Positions 50,952-60,782 of a DNA stretch of 64,000 nucleotides are shown here, piece after piece. Each line of letters starts with the position of its first letter. The stretch's first letter is position 1. Under the pieces are notes generated by a model, which searched no databases, was not told where the DNA came from, and saw only the letters and a list, made by a program, of their open reading frames with translations. Source of the stretch: Nitrospira sp. (GTDB taxonomy: Bacteria > Nitrospirota > Nitrospiria > Nitrospirales > Nitrospiraceae); the NCBI GenBank assembly GCA_022226935.1, contig CP092081.1, positions 566,707-630,706 of the forward strand, written 5' to 3'. The position numbers and the translations under genes were made by a program.

Positions 50952-52835
50952 TCAAATCTCCAGAACCAATCCGATCTCAACGACCTGTTCCGACGGCAAA
51001 TGGAAGTAGGAACTGGCACGCTGGGTATTGCGCGACAGCACCACGAAGAGTTTTTCCCGCCAGATGGCCATGCCCGGCTTTGGAGTCGCTAAAAATGTAA
51101 TCCTGCTCAGGAAGAAGGTCGTGTCCTGTATCGGCAGCACGTGACCATGCCCGGCAAGCTGCGTGAGCACGCGCGGGATGTCCGGCGTCTCCATGAAGCC
51201 GCAACGGGCGATCACTTGAAAGAGATTTTGCTGGATAGTGGTGATCTCCAAGGGCGCGCCGGCCGGAACAAACGGCACATGCTCCGTGCGGACCGTGAGG
51301 ATATAGACCTGTTCGTGGAGAGATTTGTTGTGGCGGACGTTTTGTAGCAAAGCCGGCGGCGTGATGTCCGGGTGTTGGGAGAGGAACACGGCGCGTCCCG
51401 CTGTCCGGCACTCCACCGTCGTCAACACGTCGTGGACGAATTGACGCAACGGAGGAAATTGCAGACGCAGGTGCTCGGCGACGATGGCGCGCCCGCGCGC
51501 CCAGGTGCTCATCACGGTAAAAACTGCCGCGCCGAGGAGCAACGGAAACCATCCGCCATGAGGGATCTTCTGGGCGTTCGCGAGAAAAAACGCGAGGTCG
51601 ATGAACAGGAACAGACCCACCGCTATGACCGCCGGTGGGGCGCTCCACCGCAAGTGGTAACGGGTCACGCGGTACATGAGCAGCGTCGTGATGATCATGG
51701 AGCCGGAGACGGCGATGCCATAGGCCGCGGCCAAGTTGGTGGACGACCCGAACGAGAGGATCAGCCCAACGGTGCCGACGAACATCAGCCAGTTCAGGAG
51801 GGCGAAATAGATTTGCCCATGTTGTTCCGCGGAGGTGTGCGTAATGCGGAGCGGCGGGAGATAGCCGAGTTGCACGGCTTGCAAGGTCAGTGAGAAAGCG
51901 CCGGACAACATGGCCTGCGACGCGATGATCGTCGCCATGGTCGCCAGCGCAATCAGCGGATAGAGCATCCACTCCGGAGCCAGATGATAAAAGGGGTTGG
52001 CGAGCGCCGCCGGATTCCGCATCAAGAGCGCGCCCTGGCCGAAATACTGAAGCAGCAGCGCCGGCAGGGCGACGGCGAACCACCCCAGTTGTATCGGACG
52101 ACGTCTGAAATGCCCCATATCCGCGTACAGGGCCTCGGCTCCCGTGAGAACCAGAAAGACACTGCCCAAGACGAGAAAGCCGATGCCGGCATGGTGAACG
52201 AGAAATCCAGCGGCATAGAACGGATTGGCGGCAAGCAGCACCGCAGGCGTTTGGATCAGACTGTGCAAACCGAGTAAGGCCAAGGCGGCGAACCACACCA
52301 GCATGATGGGGCCGAAGATGCTTCCTAAGGCTCCGGATCCGCGGCGTTGGATGGTGAAGAGCAGGGCCACAAGACCGACGGTAATGGGAAGGACAGAGGG
52401 AGTGAACACATCCGTCGCCAGTGTCAGCCCTTCCACTGCGCTGAGCACCGAAATCGCCGGCGTGATGATGCCATCGCTGTAGAGAAAGGCGACGCCGACC
52501 AACCCCAGGGAAACGACCAGGCTCAGCCCCTTGCGCAGGTTGACCGGATGAGAGCGTTGACTGAGCGCCATGAGCGCCAGCATGCCCCCTTCCCCGTCGT
52601 TATCGGCCTTCATCACGAAGAGCAGATACTTCACCGTGACGACGAGCACGAGCGACCACACGATCAAGGAGAGGATGCTCAGGACGTTTTCCGGCGTGAC
52701 CGCGAGTCCATGCGATTCATGAAAACACTCGCGCAAGGCATACAGCGGGCTCGTGCCGATGTCTCCGTAGACCACTCCCATGGCGGCCACGGTGAGGGAT
52801 GCGGACGCGGGCGCATTGTGCGGATGTTTCTGCAT
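50952..52835 (-). CDS. kup: Kup-type potassium uptake protein
   Basis: A KUP/HAK/KT potassium-proton symporter of 627 residues. The N-terminus has AMGVVYGDIGTSPLYALREC, the family signature, followed by 12 membrane helices with EGGMLALMAL, LGSVFLVLTGAEALYADMGH and FGQGALLM, and a C-terminal soluble tail of about 150 residues with TVECRTAGRAVFLSQHPD. Length and layout agree with Kup. It is divergent from tex, and the 311 bases between them should contain both promoters. Confidence 0.95.
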   Translation of the reverse strand: MQKHPHNAPASASLTVAAMGVVYGDIGTSPLYALRECFHESHGLAVTPENVLSILSLIVWSLVLVVTVKYLLFVMKADNDGEGGMLALMALSQRSHPVNLRKGLSLVVSLGLVGVAFLYSDGIITPAISVLSAVEGLTLATDVFTPSVLPITVGLVALLFTIQRRGSGALGSIFGPIMLVWFAALALLGLHSLIQTPAVLLAANPFYAAGFLVHHAGIGFLVLGSVFLVLTGAEALYADMGHFRRRPIQLGWFAVALPALLLQYFGQGALLMRNPAALANPFYHLAPEWMLYPLIALATMATIIASQAMLSGAFSLTLQAVQLGYLPPLRITHTSAEQHGQIYFALLNWLMFVGTVGLILSFGSSTNLAAAYGIAVSGSMIITTLLMYRVTRYHLRWSAPPAVIAVGLFLFIDLAFFLANAQKIPHGGWFPLLLGAAVFTVMSTWARGRAIVAEHLRLQFPPLRQFVHDVLTTVECRTAGRAVFLSQHPDITPPALLQNVRHNKSLHEQVYILTVRTEHVPFVPAGAPLEITTIQQNLFQVIARCGFMETPDIPRVLTQLAGHGHVLPIQDTTFFLSRITFLATPKPGMAIWREKLFVVLSRNTQRASSYFHLPSEQVVEIGLVLEI

Positions 52836-53146
52836 GCAGGAGCCGACCGGTGCCGAGATTCGTCATTGAGATGGCTGCCCGGTGGCGGTGCGACTATACC
52901 ATGTCTCAAAGATGAATGCCGGTGCGCCCCTCGCGTACACGGAATCACTGAGGTCTCCGGCGCCGGGCAATAGGTACGTTCCGACCTGGAAGTTCCTCGA
53001 ATCTTCTGCTAAATTCCGACCGTTCATCGCAAGGGCATCGCCATCGTGCCGCCCGAAGTCGTTCACCTCATCTGACAAGAAAGTCCTTGAGACCGGTTGG
53101 CTGTAATCCGGCCACGCCTCGCTTTCGGAAAGCCTGTGAGACGCCC
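52836..53146. other. Divergent intergenic region between kup and tex
   Basis: No credible gene. A TATACCATG-like AT-rich spot at about 52895 may belong to a promoter, but no full -35/-10 pair is convincing. Confidence 0.35.
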
Positions 53147-55543
53147 ATGACTGCTTCTACGCCGACTCTTTCAGCCCAAGCCCAGCAACGTATCGTCGAT
53201 CTGCTCGCCAAAGAACTCGGCGTCACCTCACCGCAAGTGTCGGCCGCCGTGACCCTGCTGGACGGAGGCGCGACGGTGCCCTTCATTGCGCGGTATCGCA
53301 AAGAGGCCACCAATAATCTGGATGACACGCATCTCCGCACACTGGAAGAACGGCTTCTGTATCTGCGCGAATTGGAAGAGCGGCGGCAAACGATCCTGGC
53401 GTCGATCGAAGAGCAGGACAAACTGACCGATGAGCTGCGTCGCGCCATCGAACAGGCCGCGACCAAACAGGCGGTGGAAGACATCTATCTGCCGTTCAAG
53501 CCTAAACGCCGGACCAAGGCGCAGATTGCGCGCGAAGCAGGGTTGGAGCCGCTGGCGGACGCGCTGTTGGCCGATCCGACACTCGATCCCGAACAAGAGG
53601 CCGTCACGTATGTGAAAGTGGTGGCTGCGGCCGAAGGTGTCGAGGCGATCAACGTGCCGGATGCGAAGGCGGCATTGGAAGGCGCTCGTGATATTCTCGT
53701 CGAACGATTCGCCGAAACCGCCGACCTGCTCGCCCTCCTGCGCACGAAATTATGGAATGAAGGCATTGTCACGTCGACGGTCCTGCCGGGCAAAGAGACG
53801 GCCGAAGAAGAGAAGTTCCGCGATTACTACGCCTATTCTGAAACCATTCGCACAATCCCTTCTCATCGAGCCTTGGCCATGTTCCGCGGGCGGACGCTGG
53901 GCGTGCTGAAACTGGATCTTGGTCTGGGTGAAACGCTCGATGCCCAGGTGCCGCATCCCTGCGCCACGCTCATTGCGTCTCATTTTGGCATTGAGAACCG
54001 CGGCCGGCGCGCCGACAAATGGCTCAACGATGTCTGTTACTGGGCCTGGCGGGTGAAGGTGCATCTGCATCTCAGTACCGAGTTGCTGCTTCAGGTGCGC
54101 GAGGCGGCGGAAGCGGAGGCGATCAAGATCTTCGGCCGCAATCTCCACGAGCTCCTGCTTGCCGCGCCGGCCGGTCCCAAAGCGGTGCTCGGGCTCGACC
54201 CCGGTATCCGCACCGGCTGCAAAGTCGCGGTGGTGGATGCCACGGGAAAACTGCTCGACACCACGACGATCTATCCACACCAGCCTCGCAACGACTGGCA
54301 GGGGGCGCTGGCAATTCTCGTCGACTTGGTGATCCGGCATGGGGTGGAATTGATGTCGATCGGCAACGGCACCGCCAGTCGTGAGACGGACAAGCTGGCC
54401 GTTGAAGTGATCAAGGTGGTGGCGGAGCGGAAACCGGCGCAGAAGGTCGCCAAAATCGTGGTGAGCGAAGCGGGGGCCTCCGTCTACTCGGCCTCGGCCT
54501 TTGCGGCCGCGGAGTTTCCGACGTTGGATGTCAGTTTGCGCGGCGCCGTGTCGATCGCCCGCCGATTGCAGGATCCGCTGGCCGAGCTGGTGAAGATCGA
54601 TCCCAAATCCATCGGAGTGGGGCAGTACCAGCACGACGTCAATCAGCGGGCACTGGCGCGATCCCTCGACGCGACCGTCGAAGATTGCGTCAATGCCGTG
54701 GGAGTGGACGTGAATACTGCCTCTGCGCCGCTGCTGGCGCGAGTGTCCGGCTTGAATCGAGTGCTGGCTCAGAATATCGTCGAGTATCGAGATGCGCACG
54801 GCCCGTTTCCCAATCGCATGATGATTCGGAAGGTTCCGCGCCTGGGGGAGAAGACCTTCGAGCAGGCGGCAGGATTTTTGCGAATCAATAACGGCGACAA
54901 TCCATTGGATCGTTCCGCCGTCCATCCCGAGGCCTATCCGGTGGTCGAGCGCATGCTGGCGCGTTTGAACAAGGGAATCGCCGAGGTGATGGGCAAGCCC
55001 ACCGTGTTGAACGATCTCTCGCCGGCCGATTTTACCAACGAGACATTCGGCTTACCTACGGTCCGGGACATTCTGTCGGAGTTGGAAAAGCCCGGCCGTG
55101 ACCCGCGCCCGGAGTTTAAGACGGCGAACTTTCGCGACGGAGTGGAGTCGTTGGCCGACTTGCAGCCCGGGATGGTGCTCGAGGGCGTGGTGACCAATGT
55201 TGCGGCGTTCGGCGCCTTCGTCGATATCGGCGTGCACCAGGATGGTCTCGTGCATGTGTCGGCATTGGCAAACAAGTTTGTGAAGGATCCGCATGAAATC
55301 GTGAAACCGGGCCAGATCGTGAAAGTGAAGGTGGTGTCCGTCGATGTGCCGCGGCAGCGCATTTCGTTGACCATGCGGATGGATGATGGGGCGGCGGCTG
55401 CCGGACAACCAGACCTTCGCGCAGGCGCGGCGCGCGAGGGGCGGGATCGGCGTCCGGCGGATGCATCGCGACCTGCGTCCCGTGATCCTCAGCCCACCAG
55501 TGCTTTTGCATTGGCGATGGCGCGCGCCCAGCAGAAAAAATGA
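53147..55543 (+). CDS. tex: Tex-family RNA-binding transcription accessory protein
   Basis: A nucleic-acid-binding protein conserved in bacteria. The 798-residue product (start at 53147 by agreement with the family) shows the helical N-terminus with [20 protein letters not shown], the YqgF-like RNase H fold domain with [20 protein letters not shown], the helix-hairpin-helix repeats with [20 protein letters not shown], and an S1 domain ([31 protein letters not shown]). The tail is Arg/Ala-rich and disordered. It is convergent with the PNPOx-fold gene. Confidence 0.95.
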   Translation: MTASTPTLSAQAQQRIVDLLAKELGVTSPQVSAAVTLLDGGATVPFIARYRKEATNNLDDTHLRTLEERLLYLRELEERRQTILASIEEQDKLTDELRRAIEQAATKQAVEDIYLPFKPKRRTKAQIAREAGLEPLADALLADPTLDPEQEAVTYVKVVAAAEGVEAINVPDAKAALEGARDILVERFAETADLLALLRTKLWNEGIVTSTVLPGKETAEEEKFRDYYAYSETIRTIPSHRALAMFRGRTLGVLKLDLGLGETLDAQVPHPCATLIASHFGIENRGRRADKWLNDVCYWAWRVKVHLHLSTELLLQVREAAEAEAIKIFGRNLHELLLAAPAGPKAVLGLDPGIRTGCKVAVVDATGKLLDTTTIYPHQPRNDWQGALAILVDLVIRHGVELMSIGNGTASRETDKLAVEVIKVVAERKPAQKVAKIVVSEAGASVYSASAFAAAEFPTLDVSLRGAVSIARRLQDPLAELVKIDPKSIGVGQYQHDVNQRALARSLDATVEDCVNAVGVDVNTASAPLLARVSGLNRVLAQNIVEYRDAHGPFPNRMMIRKVPRLGEKTFEQAAGFLRINNGDNPLDRSAVHPEAYPVVERMLARLNKGIAEVMGKPTVLNDLSPADFTNETFGLPTVRDILSELEKPGRDPRPEFKTANFRDGVESLADLQPGMVLEGVVTNVAAFGAFVDIGVHQDGLVHVSALANKFVKDPHEIVKPGQIVKVKVVSVDVPRQRISLTMRMDDGAAAAGQPDLRAGAAREGRDRRPADASRPASRDPQPTSAFALAMARAQQKK

Positions 55544-55585
55544 GTCTGTGTCTTCGAGGCAGCTATCCGCGATCGGGAAGCAGGG

Positions 55586-56188
55586 CTAGGGCGTAATCTT
55601 GAAGAAGTTCCCGCCTTTGAGTCGTTCATCATCGGTGCCCCACACGATGTGTTTGTCACGTTTCGCCAGAAGAGGCACATGTTTGGAACAGTGGATGTAC
55701 GCCTCTTCCACGCCGACGAGAATCCACGCCTTGGGCTGCCGGCCGCCTTTGTTGCGAGCCGCTTCTTTCATGCCTGGAGTGATGTTGGGAAGAGCCTCGA
55801 CGTCCTGCGGATCCATGACACGCGCGGTTCCGTTCACATGAAGCCCGATGGTCGTCTGATAGTAATCGAGAAAGATCAGACCGATGTGAGGGTTCTCGAG
55901 GATGTTCCCCACGCTGGCCAACACGCCATTGCCTCTGTATTCCGGATAGGCCAGCGTCTGGTCGTCCAACACCTGCACAAAACCCGGCGCGCCGGCGCGG
56001 AAGGAGCAGTCGCATTTTCCCCGCGCGTCCGCGGTGGCGAGACACATCATCTCCATACGAGCGATGAATTCCCGCATCGGTTGGTTGAGAGACGCCAGGA
56101 CTTGATGTTCATAAAACGCCGCCGCGCGATCGGATGTCCCGAATCGAGCCTGTGCCTGCTGTTCACCCGATGATCCAGGCCCTGTCAT
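55586..56188 (-). CDS. Pyridoxamine 5'-phosphate oxidase-fold flavoprotein
   Basis: A 200-residue split-barrel protein. ARMEMMCLATADARGKCDCS, GFVQVLDDQTLAYPEYRGNG and NILENPHIGLIFLDYYQTT form the flavin-binding barrel, and LHVNGTARV follows. This is the PPOX-class group often annotated as pyridoxamine oxidase-related; many bind FMN or F420 and few have known substrates. YIHCSKHVPLL near the end carries a typical Cys-His pair. The ribosome site AGAGGAG precedes the ATG. Isolated in its orientation, it gives no pathway clue. Confidence 0.82.
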   Translation of the reverse strand: MTGPGSSGEQQAQARFGTSDRAAAFYEHQVLASLNQPMREFIARMEMMCLATADARGKCDCSFRAGAPGFVQVLDDQTLAYPEYRGNGVLASVGNILENPHIGLIFLDYYQTTIGLHVNGTARVMDPQDVEALPNITPGMKEAARNKGGRQPKAWILVGVEEAYIHCSKHVPLLAKRDKHIVWGTDDERLKGGNFFKITP

Positions 56189-56296
56189 AGTCGCTGCTCC
56201 TCTGACCCCAGTTTCGACGAATCAGGCCGCCGATACTATCAGGCAGCTCGTGCGTGCTGTCGATGCGAATACCCACGCTGTCCGACCACCAGACGC

Positions 56297-57655
56297 TCAG
56301 TGGCTGGATTCGTATTTCTTCAGCTTGGCCAACAGGGTTTTGTAGTCGATCTGGAGCGTCTGGGCCGCCTTGGTCTTGTTCCCACCGCAGGCTTGAAGGA
56401 CGCGCTCAATGTGCGCTCGTTCGATGGCCTCGAGTGGAAGCTGCGTTTGCTCTTCCACGAGAGTGGTCGGGGATGATCGTGGAAGGACCTGCACGATTTC
56501 TTCGCGGGTGATAGGGCCGGTGCTCGGGCTCATGAGGACGAGGCGTTCAATGACATTGCGCAACTCACGGACATTGCCCGGCCAGCGGTACGCACTCAGA
56601 TGCGCCAGGCCTTCCGAGGTCGGTGTTCTGGCCGCCGTTCCGGGGAGGCGGAGGTTTTGCAGAATATGAGTCACCAAGCCCGGGATGTCGTCCGGTCGTT
56701 GCCGCAGCGGCGGCACGCGCAGCGTGACGGTATTGATGCGATAGAGCAGGTCATCGCGAAACCGGCCCTGGAACACCAGTTCCTGAAGGTCGCGGTTCGT
56801 GGCGCAGATGATACGGACATCGGCCCGAAGTGTGCGTGTACTGCCGACGGGGCGGTATTCGTTCCGGTCGAGAAAGCGCAGCAGGCTCACCTGCATAGGG
56901 CCCGGCATTTCTCCCACTTCATCCAGAAACAACGACCCGCCTTCGGCAGCGGCGATGAGACCGGGTTTGGCCGTCGTGGCCCCGGTGAACGCGCCTTTTT
57001 CGTAGCCGAACAATTCACTTTCTAACAACTCCCGGCTCACGGCTCCGCAATTGACGGCGATACAGGGGCCAGCCGCACGGCGGCTCTGCGCGTGCAGCAG
57101 GCGCGCGACGACTTCTTTTCCCGAACCGGTTTCGCCCTGGATGAGGACCGGTGCTTGCGAGGGCGCGACCTGCGCGATCTGGGTCTCCAGCGTCTGCCAG
57201 GCCAGGCTGATTCCCTGGACCACGGCCTCTTGTCGATACCCGCCATGCCGCGCGGCCAGATTCTCACGGCGGAGTTCGCGCACGGTGCGCAGTTTGGCCA
57301 GGGCTGCCTTGACGGCCGTTCCGTCGAACGGCGTGTCTTTGATCAGGAAATCCCAGGCCCCGTCCTTGATGGCTGCCACGGCGTCCTTGACGTCACCGTG
57401 ACCGGTCAAGACGATGACATCCACATCCGGTTGATGGTCTTTGACCCAGCGCAGCACGGCGCGCCCGTCGACGCCGGGCATGCGCAGATCGGTGATGACA
57501 CAGTCGAAGTCGCCCGTGCGAAGCGCATCGAGCCCCTCCTGTCCGCCACGCGCGGTCCGTGTATCGCATCCTTCCTCGCGGAGCGCCTGCTCGACGACCA
57601 GGCGGACAAACTCTTCGTCATCGATGATGAGGGTGCGGATACGTTCGTTGCTCAT
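56297..57655 (-). CDS. NtrC-family sigma-54-dependent response regulator
   Basis: A 452-residue regulator from the ATG at 57655. Receiver: TLIIDDEEFVRLVVEQAL, acceptor Asp in CVITDLRMPGVDGRA, WDFLIKDTPFD. AAA+ domain: GETGSGKEVVARLLH (Walker A), YEKGAFTGATTA (the sigma-54 contact GAFTGA), GGSLFLDEVGEM (Walker B) and RWPGNVREL. A Fis-type HTH ends it (ACGGNKTKAAQTLQIDYKTL). It activates sigma-54 promoters after phosphorylation by the adjoining kinase, whose stop lies four bases upstream. I found no convincing -24/-12 element inside the window, so its targets probably lie elsewhere. Confidence 0.93.
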   Translation of the reverse strand: MSNERIRTLIIDDEEFVRLVVEQALREEGCDTRTARGGQEGLDALRTGDFDCVITDLRMPGVDGRAVLRWVKDHQPDVDVIVLTGHGDVKDAVAAIKDGAWDFLIKDTPFDGTAVKAALAKLRTVRELRRENLAARHGGYRQEAVVQGISLAWQTLETQIAQVAPSQAPVLIQGETGSGKEVVARLLHAQSRRAAGPCIAVNCGAVSRELLESELFGYEKGAFTGATTAKPGLIAAAEGGSLFLDEVGEMPGPMQVSLLRFLDRNEYRPVGSTRTLRADVRIICATNRDLQELVFQGRFRDDLLYRINTVTLRVPPLRQRPDDIPGLVTHILQNLRLPGTAARTPTSEGLAHLSAYRWPGNVRELRNVIERLVLMSPSTGPITREEIVQVLPRSSPTTLVEEQTQLPLEAIERAHIERVLQACGGNKTKAAQTLQIDYKTLLAKLKKYESSH

Positions 57656-57659
57656 GATG

Positions 57660-59258
57660 TCAGGCCGGCGGCAGGGCGGAAGAGTGGGATGAGGTCGATG
57701 CACGATCGACGACGATCTCGGCTCGTTCGGGAAAGGCCAGCGAAAACTTGCTGCCTGCGCCCGGTGCGGATTCGGCCCAGACTCGCCCATCATGTTTATC
57801 CATCACGAGCTTCACGATCGCCAGCCCTACTCCGGTGCCTTCATAGTCCTGCGGATTGTGCAGCCGTTCGAAGAGCCCGAAAATCTTGTCGGTCTGCGCG
57901 GGATCAAAGCCGATGCCGTTGTCCTGAATCCACAGAATGCGCTCGTGATCGGTCCTGGTGCCGCCGATGGTGATGGTTGGCGCAGCCGTACGGCGTGAAA
58001 ACTTTGCCGCGTTGTCGAGCAGGTTGGCAATCGCCTGACGAATGCTCACTGGCTCGCCGTACAGGTCGGCGAACGGCAAGGCGACGTGGATCTTCGGCTT
58101 CGGCCCTTGCAGTCCGGTGAAGCGGTCGGTAATCAAGGTCGTGATCATCTCCAGCACATTGAAGCGTTGCCGTGGCAGGTCTTGTTGCTCCAATCGCGAA
58201 TACTTGAGCAGCGCGTCGATCATATGGGTGAGGCGCAGCGACGACCGGCGGATGACCTCGATGTGGTGGCGGGTCTCGGCATCACCGCCTTCGAGGAATC
58301 GTTTTTCGAGCAACGACGAAAATCCTTCAATTTCACGCAGCGGACCTTTGAGGTCGTGCGCCACGGAATAGGTAAAGGCCTCCAGCTCTTTGGTTTTTCT
58401 GGCGATGGCGGCGGTTTGTTCCCGCAGGCTCGTGACCATCGAGGACAGTGAGGCCGCCAAGGTACCGACTTCGTCGCGAGCCGGCCAGGCTTCGAACTGT
58501 GCTGTGAGGTCGTGATGGGCGACACGGTCCGCGGTGATCGAAAGGCGCTGGAGTGGTTTTGCAATCTGCCGGTTGACCGAGACATAGATTACGGCGATGA
58601 CCAGCCCGAGGACAGCGACCAGCCCCAGCGCGATCATGCGGGCCTGCTGCAGCAGGAGGTCCCCCTCGATCTTCATTTCCACGTCGATGTCCGTGTGGGC
58701 TTCAACCAGGCGATCCAGATCTTCCATCAGCTGCGTCAACAATCCGTCTGCTCTCAGAAAGAGCGCATGATCACCTGCGACCACGGCCTGAGCAAGGGAT
58801 GCGGGCGGATTCCAGAAGGTCGTCAGTTCACGCAAGGCCTGTTCGATGCCGGAGACGGCGCGATCCTCTCGGTCGGCAAGATCGACACGATGATGGTCGG
58901 TCAGCATGCCGAAAAGAATCGGGTGGGTCCTGGCGGCATGAGTCGTTCGATACACGTCCAACAATCGGCGGATACGCTCTTCTTGAGCCGTGAGGCGGGC
59001 AACGACTTGATCGAGGTCGGCTTCCTTGCCGAGTTGTTCCAGCGACAGCAAGGCCATATCCAATTCATAGACGGAGCGCTGCATCGTGGCGGCGGTCACG
59101 ATGGCCGGCACGGTGATCCGTTTGTGGCGGTCAACATAGCTATTGATGCGGCTGAGATAGACCAGGAGTGCCGTGAGGCTCAACGCCAGAAGGCTGAGGA
59201 TGACTCCGAAGGAGAGGAAAAATTTCTGTCCGATCGAACGGTCATGGAGCCAGCGCAT
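57660..59258 (-). CDS. Membrane sensor histidine kinase, partner of the NtrC-type regulator
   Basis: A 532-residue kinase starting at the ATG at 59258 with GAGG upstream. Two membrane helices (FFLSFGVILSLLALSLTALL and MIALGLVAVLGLVIAVIYVS) flank a helical periplasmic sensor domain of about 150 residues. A HAMP linker follows, then the H box YSVAHDLKGPLREIEGFSSL, N box AIANLLDNAAKFSRRT, and G boxes IQDNGIGFDPAQTDKI and YEGTGVGLAIVKLV. The sensor is of the four-helix-bundle kind and its ligand is unknown. Co-orientation and spacing make it the cognate kinase of the downstream regulator. Confidence 0.92.
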   Translation of the reverse strand: MRWLHDRSIGQKFFLSFGVILSLLALSLTALLVYLSRINSYVDRHKRITVPAIVTAATMQRSVYELDMALLSLEQLGKEADLDQVVARLTAQEERIRRLLDVYRTTHAARTHPILFGMLTDHHRVDLADREDRAVSGIEQALRELTTFWNPPASLAQAVVAGDHALFLRADGLLTQLMEDLDRLVEAHTDIDVEMKIEGDLLLQQARMIALGLVAVLGLVIAVIYVSVNRQIAKPLQRLSITADRVAHHDLTAQFEAWPARDEVGTLAASLSSMVTSLREQTAAIARKTKELEAFTYSVAHDLKGPLREIEGFSSLLEKRFLEGGDAETRHHIEVIRRSSLRLTHMIDALLKYSRLEQQDLPRQRFNVLEMITTLITDRFTGLQGPKPKIHVALPFADLYGEPVSIRQAIANLLDNAAKFSRRTAAPTITIGGTRTDHERILWIQDNGIGFDPAQTDKIFGLFERLHNPQDYEGTGVGLAIVKLVMDKHDGRVWAESAPGAGSKFSLAFPERAEIVVDRASTSSHSSALPPA

Positions 59259-59587
59259 GCAGGCCTCGTGGTGAACAAGCACCGTACCATACCGGACCCG
59301 CTCCTGTCAGTCGAGACGTACAGACATTGAGCCCTCACGATCTACGACAACGTTCTCGTACCGATGTCGTCCGACCGGCGCGTGCGGCTCGATCGTATTG
59401 AGTGCTGCTCCACCAACAATCTTCCAGCAGAGGCTGCTGCGTCACCCACAGATTTCACTCATTCGGCGTCGAAATGGCCCGCCATTCGAACGGCATGGCT
59501 CCTGCAGAGCTCAGGACCATCGTCGCGCGGAGTCTCCACAACCGGGAACGCCGAGAGGTGCTCTCCCACTGATCGCAAGGAGGTCGT
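59259..59587. other. Divergent intergenic region upstream of the molbindin gene
   Basis: Holds the promoters of the kinase-regulator pair (-) and the molbindin (+). Short open frames are present but none has a ribosome site or a recognisable protein. The molbindin ribosome site AAGGAGG is at 59577-59583. Confidence 0.4.
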
Positions 59588-59803
59588 ATGTCCATTCAAG
59601 CCATCAACTCACGCAATCAATTCAAGGGCACCATCAAGGAGATCGTGCCTGGTCCTGTGGTGTCCGAGGTGGATGTGGAAACCCCGGCCGGGATCGTGAC
59701 GTCTGTGATTACGAGCCGCTCCATCTCGGATCTCAAGTTGAGGATTGGCACGGAAGTGCTGGCCTTGGTCAAATCGACGGAAGTCTCGCTCGCAAAGGTA
59801 TAG
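59588..59803 (+). CDS. Molbindin (single Mop/TOBE domain)
   Basis: A 71-residue single Mop domain, the size of molbindins that assemble into rings and bind molybdate. INSRNQFKGTIKEIVPGPVV is the diagnostic opening (family SxRNxxxGxV), ending SEVDVETPAGIVTSVITSRS and GTEVLALVKSTEVSLA. It would buffer cytoplasmic molybdate for molybdopterin enzymes. A strong ribosome site precedes it and a perfect hairpin follows, so it is a self-contained transcription unit. No molybdate transporter is adjacent. Confidence 0.92.
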   Translation: MSIQAINSRNQFKGTIKEIVPGPVVSEVDVETPAGIVTSVITSRSISDLKLRIGTEVLALVKSTEVSLAKV

Positions 59804-59818
59804 GACCAGGGGAGTGCG

Positions 59819-59854
59819 GGGCCGGAGAAGCACGGCATCTGGTTTCTCCGGCCC
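59819..59854 (+). terminator. 11-bp perfect stem-loop after the molbindin gene
   Basis: GGGCCGGAGAA at 59819-59829 pairs exactly with TTCTCCGGCCC at 59844-59854, with a 14-base loop. It starts 16 bases after the stop. There is no T-run, but position and stability fit a terminator. Confidence 0.55.
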
Positions 59855-59942
59855 GTCTCGCTCGTGAGTCGTGAGCCTTAGGTAGCTCCTGTTCGCCCAA
59901 TGATCGACGCACGATCCACCTCCACGCCGTCATGAGGTTGAT

Positions 59943-60257
59943 ATGAACAGCCAAATCCTCGCAGCCATCGACCGCTCGTTACATCATGCGTCGATCGATC
60001 AATGGATCGTCGAAACGCTTTGTCGGCATGGGGCGCTGACGCTGGACTATCTCAACAGTCTCTTCCCGAAATGTGAAGAAGCACGATTGCTGTTTGCCGT
60101 GGATCGTTTGAGTCGTGCCGGACGGATTGTCATCTCACCGCCGCAATACGGCGATTATCTGATCTCCGCACAATCGAGGGAGGATGGATCGGTGCTCGAA
60201 ACCGATGTCAACTCGGTCGAGGCAACACGGGAACCGGCGCTTGCTCGTGGCGTATGA
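59943..60257 (+). CDS. Small protein with winged-helix-like core, unknown function
   Basis: A 104-residue protein of unknown family. The core (IVETLCRHGALTLDYLNSLF, RLLFAVDRLSRAGRIVISPP, YGDYLISA) has the helix-helix-strand order of a winged-helix DNA-binding fold, and the second helix could be a recognition helix. The tail is acidic and short. GAGG lies just before the ATG. The call of a winged helix is an inference from hydrophobic pattern only. It is the first of several tiny genes in a row. Confidence 0.6.
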   Translation: MNSQILAAIDRSLHHASIDQWIVETLCRHGALTLDYLNSLFPKCEEARLLFAVDRLSRAGRIVISPPQYGDYLISAQSREDGSVLETDVNSVEATREPALARGV

Positions 60258-60308
60258 CCGCACGCTACGGATGAAGAAGTGATGATCGCTGTGGAGGCAT
60301 GGGCCGCT

Positions 60309-60749
60309 ATGAATACTACCGCGGAAGGTGAAGAGAAAACGCAGGCCCCACACGTTCAGGCGTGGAATTCTGCCGACCTTCCGGATGGAACTGGCCGAGT
60401 GGAGTGTTCCATCTCAGGGGAAGTGCTCTGCGTGGATCGCGACGCAGCGAGGTGGCTGCAACTGTGCGGTCACGCGAGCCCGGATGACCAAGGGAATAGT
60501 CGCGTGCGGCAAGGGCTGCCCGGCGCACTTGTGGATCTCTTCGATGACCTCGTGCGCATCATCAGGTCGAGGACTGATGCGGAAGATTGGCGAAGTATCC
60601 AGATCATCAGTCTGGTGTCCTGGTCTTCGCGCCGTCTTCTCCTGCAAGGTTTCGGTATTCCGAGCAGGCGGGGCGTATCCGCGGCGCGAATCATGATGAC
60701 ACTTGAGGAGGCCCGTTTTGGCCGGGAGCCGAAGACGGCTGCTGTCTGA
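60309..60749 (+). CDS. Small protein resembling a sensor domain without HTH
   Basis: A 146-residue protein from the ATG at 60309 (GGAGG at 60293-60297); ATG 60282 is an alternative start. It has GRVECSISGEVLCVDRDAAR, which looks like the opening of a PAS domain, and near the end a SAARIMMTLEEARF segment like the linker that precedes the HTH in some LuxR-type regulators. The HTH itself is absent. It may be a trimmed regulator or a stand-alone ligand domain. No family is firmly recognised. Confidence 0.55.
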   Translation: MNTTAEGEEKTQAPHVQAWNSADLPDGTGRVECSISGEVLCVDRDAARWLQLCGHASPDDQGNSRVRQGLPGALVDLFDDLVRIIRSRTDAEDWRSIQIISLVSWSSRRLLLQGFGIPSRRGVSAARIMMTLEEARFGREPKTAAV

Positions 60750-60782
60750 AATTCTCAAACGATTTTTATGGGGAGGATGAGT

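Noticed and set aside
51013..51035. A TGGCAC...TTGC pair resembling a sigma-54 promoter
   Set aside because: The spacing is eight rather than five bases and the site is inside the kup coding region.
53750..54925. A 391-codon - strand frame opposite tex
   Set aside because: tex has every expected domain; the antisense frame is a by-product of GC-rich codon use.
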